In this document: positions 1 to 12,500 of the stretch, one piece after another | Layout: each line of letters begins with the position of its first letter | How positions within the stretch are numbered: position 1 is the stretch's first letter | Source: Saccopteryx bilineata | Lineage: Eukaryota > Chordata > Mammalia > Chiroptera > Emballonuridae | NCBI RefSeq assembly: GCF_036850765.1 | Contig: NC_089495.1 | Location: forward strand, 122,659,033 to 122,723,032 | Direction: 5' to 3' | Length of the DNA stretch: 64,000 nt | Position numbers and translations under genes: made by a program | The notes under the pieces: generated by a model | Databases searched by the model: none | The model's input: the letters and a program-made list of their open reading frames with translations, nothing else | Told to the model about the DNA's origin: nothing

Positions 1-1
1 A

Positions 2-1935
2 ATGAGCATCACGGATGCCGAGGAAGTGCAGGAATTTGCCCTCTTCATCATCAAAGGGGAAGGTGAGTTGCCTTGTCGTGGCGGGAGGGCCTTGGGTTGG
101 ATTCAGGGTGGCTCATCTGCTACGGCCATCTTTGTGCCCATGGGTGAGGTGGTTCCCATATGGGCTGGCAGGGCTGACGTGGGGCTGGCCCTGCACGGCA
201 ATGTGGGCTGCAAACCGAGGCTCTCCATGCAGGTGAGCTGGTACGGCCCTTGTGGCCCCATGAGTACCTCAACAGCGTGGTGATGGATCAAGACATGAAC
301 CTGCACAGCCGGCGGCTAGGCTGGGAGACCCGGCTGCACTTCGATAACCCTACCTACATCAGCACCCACTACAGTCAGGTCAGCCCCTCTTGGCCCCGGA
401 CTGCTGTGCCACTGGCATCTGACTTTCAGCAAGTCCCTCCTTGGATGGAGACCTCCAAGCCTCCCTCCCTGAAAGAAAGTAATGGTAGCAGGAACCGGTG
501 GGGACTTGGCGGCACAGCTGGCCTTCACTGCTCTGCCCTCAGGTGCAACGTGACTACCTGCAGGGGAAACTATTGATCAGCACTGAGGCTGATGCCCAAG
601 TTGCCAGGCTGGCTGCCCTGCAGCACCTCAGCAGGACCCATGAGGAGCCCCCCTCAGAGTAAGTGTCAACATGGCCCCACACCTGTCATTTCTCTTGTCT
701 CTGATGATGCTGAGATCCACCTCAGCATCAACCCTAAGGCCGCTCTTTCAGCCCACCATCCAAGGCAAAGGCCAAGGCCACTCAACTTATACTCTCCTTG
801 GCCCTAACCAGATGGGCCTGGAACAGGGCAGATTATATACCTGTACTCACACCCCAACCTCAAGGGCAGGGATGCCTCATTTGTGTATCTGGATCCTCAG
901 TCTCACCCACAGTAGAGTTTCATTTACTTAGCACCCACTGTATACTCAGCCTTGACTGACTGGGCTGTGTTGGCTTACTTGCCAAAGCCACTGTGTGATC
1001 TGTTGGCTACTTGCCAGGAAAGACCTACTGGCTTACTTGCCGAAGCCACTGCAACAGCGTATGAGCATGGCCACCATTAAGAGCCTGATGGACCAGGAGC
1101 TGAGGCAGCTACAAGGATGCAGCTCCCAGGAAGCACAGATCAACTTCATTGGTGGGTCTGGGGCAAGGGGGCTGCTTGGGAGGAGGCAGGAGATAACCAG
1201 GAGGAAGCAAGGGTGGAAGGGCTGAGAAAGCTTCTCCACCTGTCCTGTCCCTTACGTGACGTGGGGGCCAACTAGGGCAGGTCCCAGGGCCCCAGTGATC
1301 AGAACTCCCATCTTACATCTTATCTCTCCACCCCAGAGGCTGTGAGCCAGCTACCCCTCTTTGGCTACACTGTTTATGTGGTGCTGCGAGTGAGTGAGCT
1401 GACCCTGCCCAGACCCAGCCTCCTAGGGCTGAACCGCCAGCAACTCATCCTCATGGACCCCAACTCCCAGGTGGGCCAGGCTCCTGTGCCAGAGCAGGCC
1501 TGGGCAACCCTGGGCCATTTCTCTCCTACCACCCACACTGATCCCTCCAGATAGGAGCTGAACTCTGTGTCTCTGCTGTCCCCAGACACTGTGCTGCTCC
1601 ATTGCCCTAAGGGACCTACATCGGCTCCACCTGATGAGCCCGCTGGATGCTGACAGGCCTCCGGGCCTGGAACTCAATTATGGCTCTGCTGACAGCCCCC
1701 GGACCATCTGGTTTGAGCTGCCACAGGTAAGTAGCCAAGACCTCTGACCACCCTGGGAAGCTGGCAAGTGCCTCATCCAGGCCAGGCATGCTGATGCCAA
1801 CTGCTCAGACATAATATGAGGACAGAGGTGGGGACTGGCTCGGGAGCCCTGTTCTCACATGTCTGTGCCTCGCAGGCCCAGGAGCTAAAGTACACCATCA
1901 GCTTTCTGCTGGACAATGGCATCGCTTCTCTGTAG
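2..1935 (+). CDS. MYO15B: Myosin XVB, C-terminal exons (partial, 5' end outside window)
   Basis: Seven coding exons join in frame: 2-62 (may begin before the window), 233-378, 543-658, 1018-1151, 1337-1470, 1586-1726 and 1876-1935. All visible introns are GT-AG and the exons give 263 residues ending in TAG. The product reads as the end of a MyTH4-FERM tail: the segment with PLWPHEYLNSVVMDQDMNL, a helical stretch, then a PH-like F3 lobe (SQLPLFGYTVYVVLRVSEL, then the SADSPRTIWFELPQ and TISFLLDNG pieces). This pattern is that of class XV myosins. MYO15B is preferred over MYO15A because the downstream neighbour is RECQL5, as in human 17q25.1. FERM tails bind membrane or adhesion partners; whether this protein is a working motor cannot be judged here because the head lies outside. 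No frameshift or internal stop is seen, so the tail looks maintained. Confidence 0.9.
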
Positions 1936-2293
1936 CGGCCAGCTTCGCCTAAGAGGAAGGGTGGACAGGCGAAGAGGAGGAAGGGGCCACTCCCTGGGCC
2001 AAGTCTCATCCAGATGGTCTCCTTTGGGTGCTGTCAGGTCACTTCGGTCTGGAATTTATGGCTCGGCTGTTCTGTAACCTGCCCAGATCAGCCTGGCTGG
2101 CCCACATGGAGGCCACAGGCAGGGACTGCTATAGTAACATCAACTGATCAACTCAGGGATGCATTGTGGGGTGAGAAGGGGCTGTAGGAACTCAGCTTGG
2201 GCACCTGATGTTGCCCAGTCTGGGGGAGATGCCCACCCAGCCCCAGCTCAACAGCAGCATGAGCCCAGACCTTGGAGATGTAGCTGCCGAGGA

Positions 2294-2299
2294 AATAAA
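2294..2299 (+). terminator. MYO15B: Poly(A) signal of MYO15B
   Basis: A canonical AATAAA lies 359 bases after the MYO15B stop codon and probably ends the last exon about 15-25 bases further on. No better signal lies between it and the stop. Confidence 0.7.
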
Positions 2300-2316
2300 C
2301 CTCCCCAAAGAAAACG

Positions 2317-2859
2317 AGGTACACGTGTCAGAACAAACAGGACTTAGTTCTTCAGTGAACGTCTTGGTCCAGCCTGGCTTTCCTGCCCAGGAGCTGAGTG
2401 GGAGCAGGGCCTAGATGCCTCCCCTCTTCCCACACGGCTCTGCACCTGAGGTCAGCAGGGCTCTCTGAGGGGGCCTGAGGCCTTGCACAAGTGGGCCTTG
2501 TCCCTGACTTACAACTTAAATACAAGAGGTGGAGGGACCATTTCTTCCTGTTCCCCTAGCAGCAGCCACACCACCCACATCCTTCTAATCTAGAAATCTG
2601 ACTCAGAAAACCCCTGAGGGCCAGGAGAGGCTTGGAGAAAAAGGATCCTTTGCAAGTAGAAGGTGGGCTGACCTCTGGCCTCTGATCTGGATTTGGGAGG
2701 TTGTCCAGGGCTGTCTCCACAGCAAGGTGTGGTTGAAAGGGAAGGACCCTGAGAAAAGAGATGCCCCTGCAGTGGCAGGCCTGCCCATCCCCCCCATTCC
2801 TGAGTCTGGCCCGTTGTGGAGTCTGGAGAAGGACATTCGCCCCGCTGTGCAGCCGTCGG
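2317..2859. other. Tail-to-tail gap between MYO15B and RECQL5
   Basis: This stretch separates the MYO15B poly(A) site from the RECQL5 stop codon and must hold the RECQL5 3' UTR on the minus strand. I found no canonical AATAAA or ATTAAA on the minus strand here, so the RECQL5 cleavage site may use a variant signal or overlap the MYO15B 3' UTR. No repeat was recognised. Confidence 0.5.
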
Positions 2860-3562
2860 TCATCTCTGTGGGTCCCATAGACCGTGCCAGTCAGCTTCGC
2901 TCTCGCACCGGGCCCGGCCATGGAAAAACTGCTTGATGAGGTTCTGGGCCTCTTCCTTCACTACATATTCAGGGTGGGGAATGTGAGGGCTAGCCTCCTC
3001 CCTGCAGAGCCCCCCAAGTGCCTCCTGGCCCAGCAATGCAGGCACTCACCGCTCCTTCCAGGAGACAGCTTCTGAGTTAGCAAGTGTGAGAGGTGGCAGG
3101 CAAAGGCTTTAAACAGTTCCTGGAGGCAGAGAGCAAAGAGGAGCACAGAGCACAGACCCCTGCTCTGCCCTGAGCAACCCAGAGCCATTACCAAAGGGCA
3201 AGGCAGACTGAGGGAGGAGCGGCTGGCCTCAGGGCTGGCCTACTCCCCCCACCCCCCAACCCCTGGCTCACATTCCCTGCCCTCCCCTCACTGCACCTGT
3301 GTCCCAGGGGAGGGCAGAGCCCACCCACCTAGCCTACCTTGGATGCAAACTTGCCCTCTTTGTAGAAAGGGGTTAGGCATTTGACCACAATGTTTGCAGC
3401 CACCTTCAGAGAGATGCCAGAAGCTGGGAGCTGGCAGGGGCTGTTGGTTGTGGGGTTTATGGTGCCCCGATCACTGGCTGAGATGTTATCCTTGGCCTCA
3501 GCTAAGATGGAGGCATTGGTTGAGGGGCAAGGCCTCTTCTGAGCCTGACTGTCTGGGTTCTC
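2860..3562 (-). CDS. RECQL5: RECQL5 exons 17-19: RNA polymerase II-binding SRI domain and PIP box
   Basis: Exon 17 ends with [20 protein letters not shown], exon 18 gives [17 protein letters not shown], and exon 19 gives [17 protein letters not shown]. In the human protein this region is the Set2-Rpb1-interacting domain, and QNLI..FF is the PCNA-interacting box. Both are recognisable and the stop is TGA at 2862-2860. Confidence 0.9.
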
Positions 3563-6500
3563 CTAGGCAGGACCATAATGGAGGGTCACTCCTGGGCTCT
3601 CTGTCACTGCCCTTCCCCTTTTGAAAGAGTGGGCCACAGCACCTGTTGGCTCCCTCCAACCTAGCCCATCTGTTGCTGGGATATGGAAAAAGGAGGTGAT
3701 TTTCCCAAAACCCCTAACCCAGAGTGGAGCAGATAGGGGCATGGTCCTCAAGTCTCCTCCCTCCCACCATGGCCGTACCTGCTGGGGTCTGGGCCGCTTG
3801 TCCCTCTGTGTCTCCTTTGTGGGGGTGGGCTTGCCTTCAGGAGGTCCTGGGTATCTGAGTGGGCAGGGACTGGCCAAGGAGAGAGCAGGCATCAGGCAGC
3901 CCCATGAAGCCCACTGTAGGAAGGGCCCTATGCTGGAGACCCAGCTAGCGAAGGGGATTCCAGGACTCCCTGTACCCTTACCTTTGCCCCTGCGGGGTGT
4001 ACTCCTTTGTCTGGGGGGAAGCCACCAAATGTCCCAGGGCTCCCTGTACCCCACCACAGGAGGGGCTGGCACCTTCTGTCCCTGGGGCTGAAGCAACTGG
4101 AGGCGGGCTTTTGGCTCTTTGGCAGAAGAAGCGGGCGATGTCCTGAGAATCCTTGAGGGCTGCAGCGGCTAGGAACTGCTGTTTCTTATTGGCTCCGGTC
4201 TTGGCAAGGGTACTGCCCCGAGTGGAGTCTTTAGCCTTTTTCTCAGGGGAGGGCCCCCGACAATGAGCACTGCTCCCAGGGGCCTCTCCTCTGAACCCAG
4301 GCACAGGCTCACTGCTCCCCTCATCCTGGAGGCCACAGTGCCAGCCGGGGGGCTCCTGCTCGCCTCTCTGTACAGGCTGGGGGACTTGCACTATGGCCCG
4401 TGTCTTCTCCATCAGCTCTGTGGCAGTCTGGAATGGGCAGGAGCCTTTTGGGAAACCAGCTCCTACCCGCTTGGGTTTGAACTGTGAGGAGGAGGAGAGG
4501 GTTCTGACTACCAAGCCCCTTTGAGGGCACTCATTGGTCCAGATATGGCCATGTTACTGAAACTCTTTGGCATGGGGGAGGAAAAAGCCAGGTACAGCAA
4601 CTCTTGGGGGTCAGGCTGATGACAGGAGAGCTGTGGGGCTGGAGAAATACAGCTGGCAGGACAGAGAAGCTCGAGGGCCTGCCCTGGGAACCCTAGGGCC
4701 AGGACTGTGGTGTCAGAAGAGGGCAAGATGCTGGGCCCTAGCTGGGGGCAAAGGGACGTGGTGACTTTCCCAGACCCAGATGTGGGGCAGATGCCAGGAC
4801 ACTGCTCACCGAGTACACCTGGGAGGCTGGCAGGACGTCGTGCTCAGTGGGCTCCAGGGGATCGACCTGGGCGTTGCAGCTCCTGGCATCGCCTGCCATG
4901 TGGTAAAGCTGCCCATCCTTAGAGGCTCTGTGGATCTCAGCTACCTGGGGCAGGGATAGGCAGGCATGGCATCCACTAGCTCCTGACAGTCTCCTACCCA
5001 GGCTTTTAACAAGTGGGCTTCTGTGGCCCACAGCTGTAAGCAATTGACACTGGACAAGTTCTAGTCCTTCTGGGATCGGCTGGAAATACCCCCAGCTGGC
5101 AAAGGAGAGAAATCGGGCTCTCCCCCAGAATTACTGGCCTCTTGAGTGAGCATTGAATTCTTTTTTTTTTTTTTTTTGTATTTTTCTGAAGCTGGAAACG
5201 GGGAGAGACAGTCAGACTCTCGCATGAGCCCGACCGGGATCCACCCGGCACTCCCACCAGGGGGCGATGCTCTGCCCACCAGGGGGCGATGCTCTGCCCC
5301 TCTGGGGCGTCGCTCTGCCGCGACCAGAGCCACTCTAGCGCCTGGGGCAGAGGCCAAGGAGCCATCCCCAGCGCCCGGGCCATCTTTGCTCCAATGGAGC
5401 CTTGGCTGCGGGAGGGGAAGAGAGAGACAGAGAGGAAGGGGGGGGGTGGAGAAGCAAATGGGTGTTTCTCCTATGTGCCCTGGCCGGGAATCGAACCCGG
5501 GTCCCCCGCACGCCAGGCCGACGCTCTACCGCTGAGCCAACAGGCCAGGGCCGAGCATTGAATTCTGGGCAGCCTATGACCAGAGGGTGGGCAGACAGCC
5601 TGGGAGTATATCGGGGTTACCTCTCCCACCCTACCTATGAGCATGCTTGCCCACCCCTGCCCAGGGCCCACCTTCTTCAACACGCTGGCCTTGTACAGGT
5701 TAGCCACCTTGGCATTTCGAAACACCTCATGTTCCAGTTCCACAGCCTTGGCCTGGAGGTCAGGTCTGAGGGAATGTGAGGTATCAGGCAGGCCAGAGCC
5801 CTCTCCTTGTTGAGCTCCTGTTGTATTCTCCTTGGGGACCCTGGAGATAGTTCAGGGTCCGATGGGAATGGCCTTGGGTACAGGGATTCCAACCTGGACA
5901 TCCTGGGCAAGCTGCGGCCCCTCAGTTGTGGCTGAGCCTGCTGGCCCCTGCTGGGACTGTGGGGACCTGCATCCACTGAGAAGGGCCACAATCAAGGGAG
6001 GGGGCTCCAGAACAAGCCAGGAGGGCCTGGGGTTCCTGAAGTTTCCAAAAGAAGTAGAGTTGGAGAGCCCTCTCCAGCCCCAGTGACCTGGGACACTTAC
6101 CTATCAGTAGTACCTGTGGCCTGGCAGTTACTGCTCAGAGCCTCCTCCAGAAGCCTCAGGCAGTGCTCACGGGCCTGCACAGGGGAGAGAGATTGGTCAC
6201 ATAAGCCTCAAGGTTGGGGAACAGGTATAAGGGGCCGCCACCTCTTACCTTCACAGTTAGCCTGGGGATCTTCCTGCTAGAAGCCTCTTTCAAGAGACAG
6301 CCCTCGTCTGGGGAGAGAGGGGTAGGTTCTACCACTCTATCTTCTGCTCTCTGGTGTCCCCAGCCCCCCAAGGAGGCATCCTCCGTCCACACACAGGAAA
6401 CAGTCCACAAGCCCCAGGTATATTTCTGTACTGACCTGGGGGTACAAATTCTTCTATCTTGGGGTCTTTGCCCTGAAAGATGACATGAAGGGCTTGTGAA

Positions 6501-9500
6501 GCACCCTGCCCACTGGATAGCACCCAGTTCAGTACTAGGGAAGGGCTCAAGAAGGTGTGAGAGGCCACCTGAGACCCCACAGAGCCCCCACCCCCTTCAC
6601 CTTGCGCAGACTCATCTGCTTCTGGTAGAAGAGGTTCCATTCCCGCTTGTGGGCCTCGGCTTTGCCCTCATCCCCACTGCCTCCAGAATCTTCGTTATAC
6701 CTAGGAGACAGAATGGGCAATGAACAGCCCCGTCTTGGGCTTTGCCCTCTCTCCACACCTGTGGAGAGGCAGTGATGTCCCTGATACCCTGGCAGCAATG
6801 AGGTCCCAGCCCCACAGGGCCCATGCTGCAGGGCAATGGACTGTGGCATGGTGTCGTCTCTGGTCTGTCTTTGGTACCAGGGAGAGAATGCCAGACTACT
6901 TCCAGTGTGTTGGATCCTCACCTGCTGAAGCCTCCATAGCCCCTGCGGCCTCCCTCATACAGCTCAGGGTCGAAGCCATTCCCCTGGGAGGGCTGAATGC
7001 AGGTCTTGTTCCAGCTGCTTCTGTGCTCCAAGGTGTCCAGCTGCTTCCGCACGGCCGCAGGGTTCTGGCAGTGGTCACAGCCCTTGCTGCAGGCTGGGGG
7101 TGCATCCCCGAAGTACTTGGCAATGGCAGCATGGCGGCACCTAAAGCAGGCAGCATTGCAGAGGCAAGGGGTGAGGAACCCAGGCAGTGCCTAAGCTCAG
7201 GCCGAGCATCACCACAGGCCTGGTGCTGTGCTAAGCAGGACATCCTCATCTCATAGGAGCCTCACAGGTATCTTGGTTGCCACTTTACAGACAGGGACAG
7301 TGAGGTGAAGGTGCTTTGCCAAGGTCACGCAGAATGTGGGGAATCCAGAGGAACTAGGGTGTGACCCTGATTCTGTCCTGTGTCTCTCTCTGGATTATTC
7401 ACTCCTCTGGGATCCAGCTCCAGCCCCTGCCCCTCTGTCCTCTGGCAATGGGGTGCCCTATGAGGAGCGTGGGCTCTGGATGCAGATGCTGACTCTGCTG
7501 CTGAGGCTGTACCCCTGGGGAAAGGATCTGACCTCTTGAAGTCCAAGTACACTAAACCAGTGCAGAAAGAGCAGCAGCCCTAGGGCTGTGTCAGGGCTAA
7601 TGACTTGATGATGCTTTGAGCCATTCCCACAGCTTCTGGAGCCCAGGGAGGGATCTTAGTATTACTACTTGTCACTCTTTACTGTGGCTGGGTAAGGGAC
7701 CAGCAGGAGGTGACCCCACCCTGGCTTCAGCACGCAGCTCTGCTTCTTAGTGACCTCTTACTTGTCCCCGACAAGCCTCTGCCTGGCCCAGTATACATAG
7801 TCCGGGGCCAGGGGACTGCCCAAGAGCAGGAACCAGACAGCTCTGAGAGCTAGCGCTGTATTCCAGTCACTGAGCAGCGAGGAGATGCAGCCTCGGCTGT
7901 CAGTGCATCTTCCACGGTCGCTGCCCTTGTGGTGCCAGCTTCCATCTGTCTCTACTACGACTCCCCAGGCTGGAATCACAGTTGGTCCTTCGGGTAGGTG
8001 CAGAGGTCCCGGGAAGGGCCACACACAGCTCTATTAAGTCACTTACAATGGGCCAGTCCAGCCACAAGAATGAGGTGGTGGGAGTGGGGAGCAGAGCTGT
8101 CCAGGTGCCACATCCCAGGGACAAGATGAGCTCGTACAAGAAACCCTTTAAGCAGCTGAGACCCTGAGGAGCAAGTTCCAGGAACAGGAGTTGATTGTTA
8201 CCCAGCCCCTAGGAAGCCAGGGCTGACTGCCTTGCTTAGCTCAGTGGAGAAGGCACTCTGCAGAGCCCGAGACAGCAAGGAGACCAAGGTGGCCACCAGA
8301 GGGCATGGTTGCCGCCACTCCTAAAACTTAACGTGTGAAGCGTTCTGTCACCTGAGTCTGTACCTCTGCACAGTGGCTACCTGTCCAGCCTCTGGGAGGC
8401 TCTGGCAACCAAGTGGTGTGGCCACAAGTTTGGCTTCCTTACCCTCACATTCCCCCAAGCCCTGACTCACTGGGGTTTTGTGCTCACACTCAAAGGACTC
8501 CATTGACAGCCCGAAGATGCAGGCTGGGGTCGGCTCCCATCCCACTCCAGGCACAGTCTGGTCAGCTGGGGTGGTATGCCCAGTCAAATGTCAAAGGGCC
8601 TGGCCAGCTGCTGGGCTCTGGAGCCTGTCCCACACCGCCAGGCCACAGCACAGCGACAGCCTAGCACATGCACACACTCCTTGACAAGGAGACCAGCAGG
8701 GCCCACTTCCCTCCAGGCCAGAGGAACACGAGGCATAACCCCAGCAAGCAAGCCAGACGTGGGCCACTCCCAAGTCACTCAGGACTCCAAGTTCTTCCCC
8801 AGAATACCTCCCAGGGGGTTAGCTTCTTGGGCGGTCTGGCACCTCCCCCTCACTCTTTACTTTCCTTCCCTAGAGAGGCCAGAGAGAGGGACCAGCCAGG
8901 GAGCTGCCTGAGGTGCAGGTTGGGGTGGTGGAGAGTGGGAGCCAAAAAACTCTCCTAAGGGTAGGACAGGGGCCAAGGCTGGGCGTGCTGCGGGGCCTCC
9001 CTTTCACCCTCCCCACTCCACACCGCAGCTGGAACCTCCTCTGGGGTTGTCTTTGCCAGGGAACAGAGAGCCCACCTCTTTCATCAGCGCCCAGCCCAGG
9101 CCCAGCCCATGTGGCTTAGCACACACCCACTAAGAGGGAGAGGAAGAGGAGGAATGAGAGAGAGAGACAGAGAGAGAGAGAGCGCGCGCTAGACCCTTTC
9201 CTGTAGACCTCCTGGGGCAGGACAAGTTCCCAGCAGGACACCCTGCCTGTGCCCAGGCAGTGGGTGGCACTGGCTCCCCCTTCAGTGGCCGCCCCATGTA
9301 ATTTGACACTTGGATCTCCTGGACAACAACCAACAAAAAAGCTGAAGCCCAGATAGCAGCTGCCTGTCAGTACAGAGCAGCTCGCTCACAGACCAGAGGT
9401 CCAGGGAGCACTGAGTCACGAAAGAGGCGTCTGAGAAGGAAGGGAGTGGCAGCAGTAGGCTGAGGACAGGCCCAAGGGGAAGAGGCCTGCTGAGGCTGCC

Positions 9501-12500
9501 TGACTCCCTGGCACCTGCAGTCGTGTTCCCAGACCCAACACCTGAGCACTTGGTGAGTGGCCACAGATGGAGGGTGAAGGGAGCAGAGCAGCAAGGGTTC
9601 CATGCCCCAAGAGTGGAAGACCGCAATTTACCATGGGGGTCGGTCGCACTTGGTCAGCCTCTGGATAGCCTCCTGTTCAAACTCAGGCTATCCCTGCTTT
9701 TGCTGGAACCCAGCATTGGGGGACACGGCTGGCTGCAGCCTCTTTGAGGGTGGTTTCCTCCCTGCTTGCTAAGCAGGCAGAGGGGCCTAGGGTGCCTGCT
9801 TACTCTACAAGTTAATTTAAGCTTTTTCCATTCAGGGGGACTTAAACAAGGGATCTGTCTGCCCTGGCTTGGGAGAGAAACATCACCTGCCTGCTGGGCC
9901 TCCCTTTTCTCAGGATCAAGGCAGAGCCCTCCTTGGCCCATCCCTCCCTCCATCCAGGAGGCTCAGGGCAAGGTCCATCCAGCCATTTCTTAACCTCCGG
10001 AATGTAGCAGGACCCACGGCAGCTCTGCCTGTGTCCCAGGAAAGAGCAGCAGCTACCACCTCTGGTAGAGGGCTTGGCCTGCTCACGGCCAGGTGTTCTC
10101 AGCTTGGGGCTCTGCTCAGGTGCTCCTTCCTGGGGCCATTTAGATGCCCATGAACCCCCAAATCTCCCTAAGGCTGCACCAGAAATGAGAGGACCAGGTG
10201 AGGAGAAGGTGAGGCTGGTGGAAGTGAGGCTGGAGGAGGGTCTGCCTGGTTACCTGGCTCTCTGCCACTGTAAGGCGGACCCCAGCGGTTCTCCAGGCAG
10301 CATGGAGCGGGATCCTCCTGAGCAGGGGCCCATAAGCTAAGGTTGGCTGACCTCCTGCCTCCCTGTCATCACACCAGGGTTCAAGTCTCCCTCGTTGCCC
10401 CCCAGATGTCTTCCCCAAAGCAAACAGGCTAGAATCTACTTAGAAAAACAACCACCTAGGGAAAAGTGGAAACCAAGGATCAGTCCAAGTGTTCTTGGTT
10501 CAGCAGAGCTGTGGGATTCGGCCTGGGCTGGTGGCTGGGGAGACTCCAGGTTCCACAGGGACGGGCAGCACACAGTGGCAAGAAGGGACAGCCACTGGGC
10601 TGTGTTAGAGATAGCCAGACGGTGGGTGAGGGAGGGTCACATGGATCACCACTGCTGGCTCATCTCTAAGACACCCCAGGCAGGCAGATGGGGATAAGAG
10701 TGCCTGTGCTCACAGGACACAAGTGGACAGGGGGTCCTGACAGTTCCTGAACTGGGACAGAAGGGTGATGCCCAGCTTCTGGGGCTTTGGGAATAATTAC
10801 CACCAGCAGGAAGTGCCTCTTCCAGTCCTGAAAGGCTACTGGGCTGGGGAAGTGGGGACTGCTGAAGGTTCAAGTGTCTACTTTCCACTGCAAGTCGGAG
10901 CCAAGGCAAAAAGGGGTGTCATGCAAAGACACCCACAGTAGTCATCTCTGCTTTGCTGGCCAGGCCTCCGGACCCCACAAATCTCCCACATACTTAGGTT
11001 ATTACATTCTACCTGTTTCTTAAGACAATGCTCTGGAGTCTAGGGTGGCTGAAAACCACCCAGATCAAATAATAAGGGCTGAGCCAGAAGCCTCAGGGGC
11101 CCTGAGCCATCAACTGCTGTACTTATCAGACACAAACACACCCACACCCACCAGCTTCCCCCAGGGAGCTGGAGTATCAGTTTTGCAAAGAGGAAACAGG
11201 GAAGCTTCAGTACCCAGTTGCAGGTGTCAGGCCTGTAGGGTGCCTGACAACTCTGTTGCAAGGTTCTCTGTTCCAGGAGATGACACTCACAGGAATGCTT
11301 CCTAGTTGGTCCAACTTGCCAGCCTTCCTCTCTGCCCTGCTCACTTTCCTGCTCCGCTGGCTACCACTCCAGCCGGGAGCACCCGGGGAGGGCTCCAAGA
11401 AGGGTCCTGCAGGCAGCTGGGGCTGCTCTCCCTTCTTGGAGCCAGGAAAAGCCACCTCTTCCCTGGCTGTTTCCAACTGATGCACTACCGAGTGTGGGGT
11501 CAGGAGGGACTCTGGTTTCCCTGGTTCACAGGCAGGAGGTACAGTTTTGGGAGGAGTTTGGTGGACCTGAGACAGAAAGACTGGAAAAACAGAATTCTCA
11601 GTGGCTCCCTGGACTTCCTTGCCTTTCTCCTTCCAACCTGGGAAGGTACAAGGGAGGAGAAGCAGACACCCCAGAGCACCCACTTTCCCCAGGCCACAGC
11701 TAGAAACACTTAGGGCTACCTACAGAGCAACAGCTAGGGTATAAGCCACATGGTCACCTGACAGCTGCTGGCTATACTGGGCACCAGGCATCAGGCACCC
11801 CCTTGGCCTGGCTTTAAATAGCCCACTGAGAAGACTGCCTGACACCTGCTGGAATGTGCCTTCTCCCTCTCAGGAAAAAGAGGCCCCTCCAACTCTGCTA
11901 CGGTTCCCACTGAGACTCCTGCTCAAGCCCAAGCTGGAAATGACAAAACCTCAGCTGAAAAGCCAAGGGGGCTCCTCTTCACCCTTCAGAACAGAGGAGC
12001 CATGTCTGGCGGTCCAACTCTTGTTCCCAGTGCAGATGGGATCCAGTGAGCAGCCCTGAGTCAGACCCCAGGACTGGGCAAGGCTGGCCAACTCAGGTCT
12101 CCAGAGGCCCTGGGTGCAAAGCCATGACGCCACTCATGTCCATGGCCGGTTGCTGGTGTGGACCAACAGTCTTCCCAGAGTGCGGTGCAGGTCTTCTGGG
12201 TGAGAGTCGGAGGCTTTCTGACATCAAAAATCCCCAGAGGATGGCTGATTTTAGAGCTGAAGCTTCTATCAACAAATCCTGCCTTTCCTGCGTAGCAACT
12301 CTGCCTCTGCCAACCTGGGAAACCTTCCTCCTTCCTGCTCTGGAGAGCTGCCCCTCAGACCAACTGGGCCCCCATGCCACGCCCCTCTGCAAGCCCTCCT
12401 GGGTCTCTGGGTGTGGGAGCACAAATGAAAATGTTCCCCCTGCCCTCCATCCACCTCTTTTAAGGAGTGTTTATGATGGTTACATTAGGCAGTGCAGGCA

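Noticed and set aside
3563..4096. Second long ORF overlapping RECQL5 exon 15
   Set aside because: It is a shadow frame of the minus-strand exons. Splice borders and similarity support only the frame listed for RECQL5.
5475..5552. tRNA genes
   Set aside because: Many tRNA-like heads with A and B boxes appear (for example here, 18264-18340, 54236-54312). Each is joined to a SINE body and tail with target duplications, so they are SINE heads and not tRNA genes.
9140..9190. CRISPR-like or tandem array
   Set aside because: Only a GA/GC dinucleotide run; there are no spaced repeats. No CRISPR array is present in the window.
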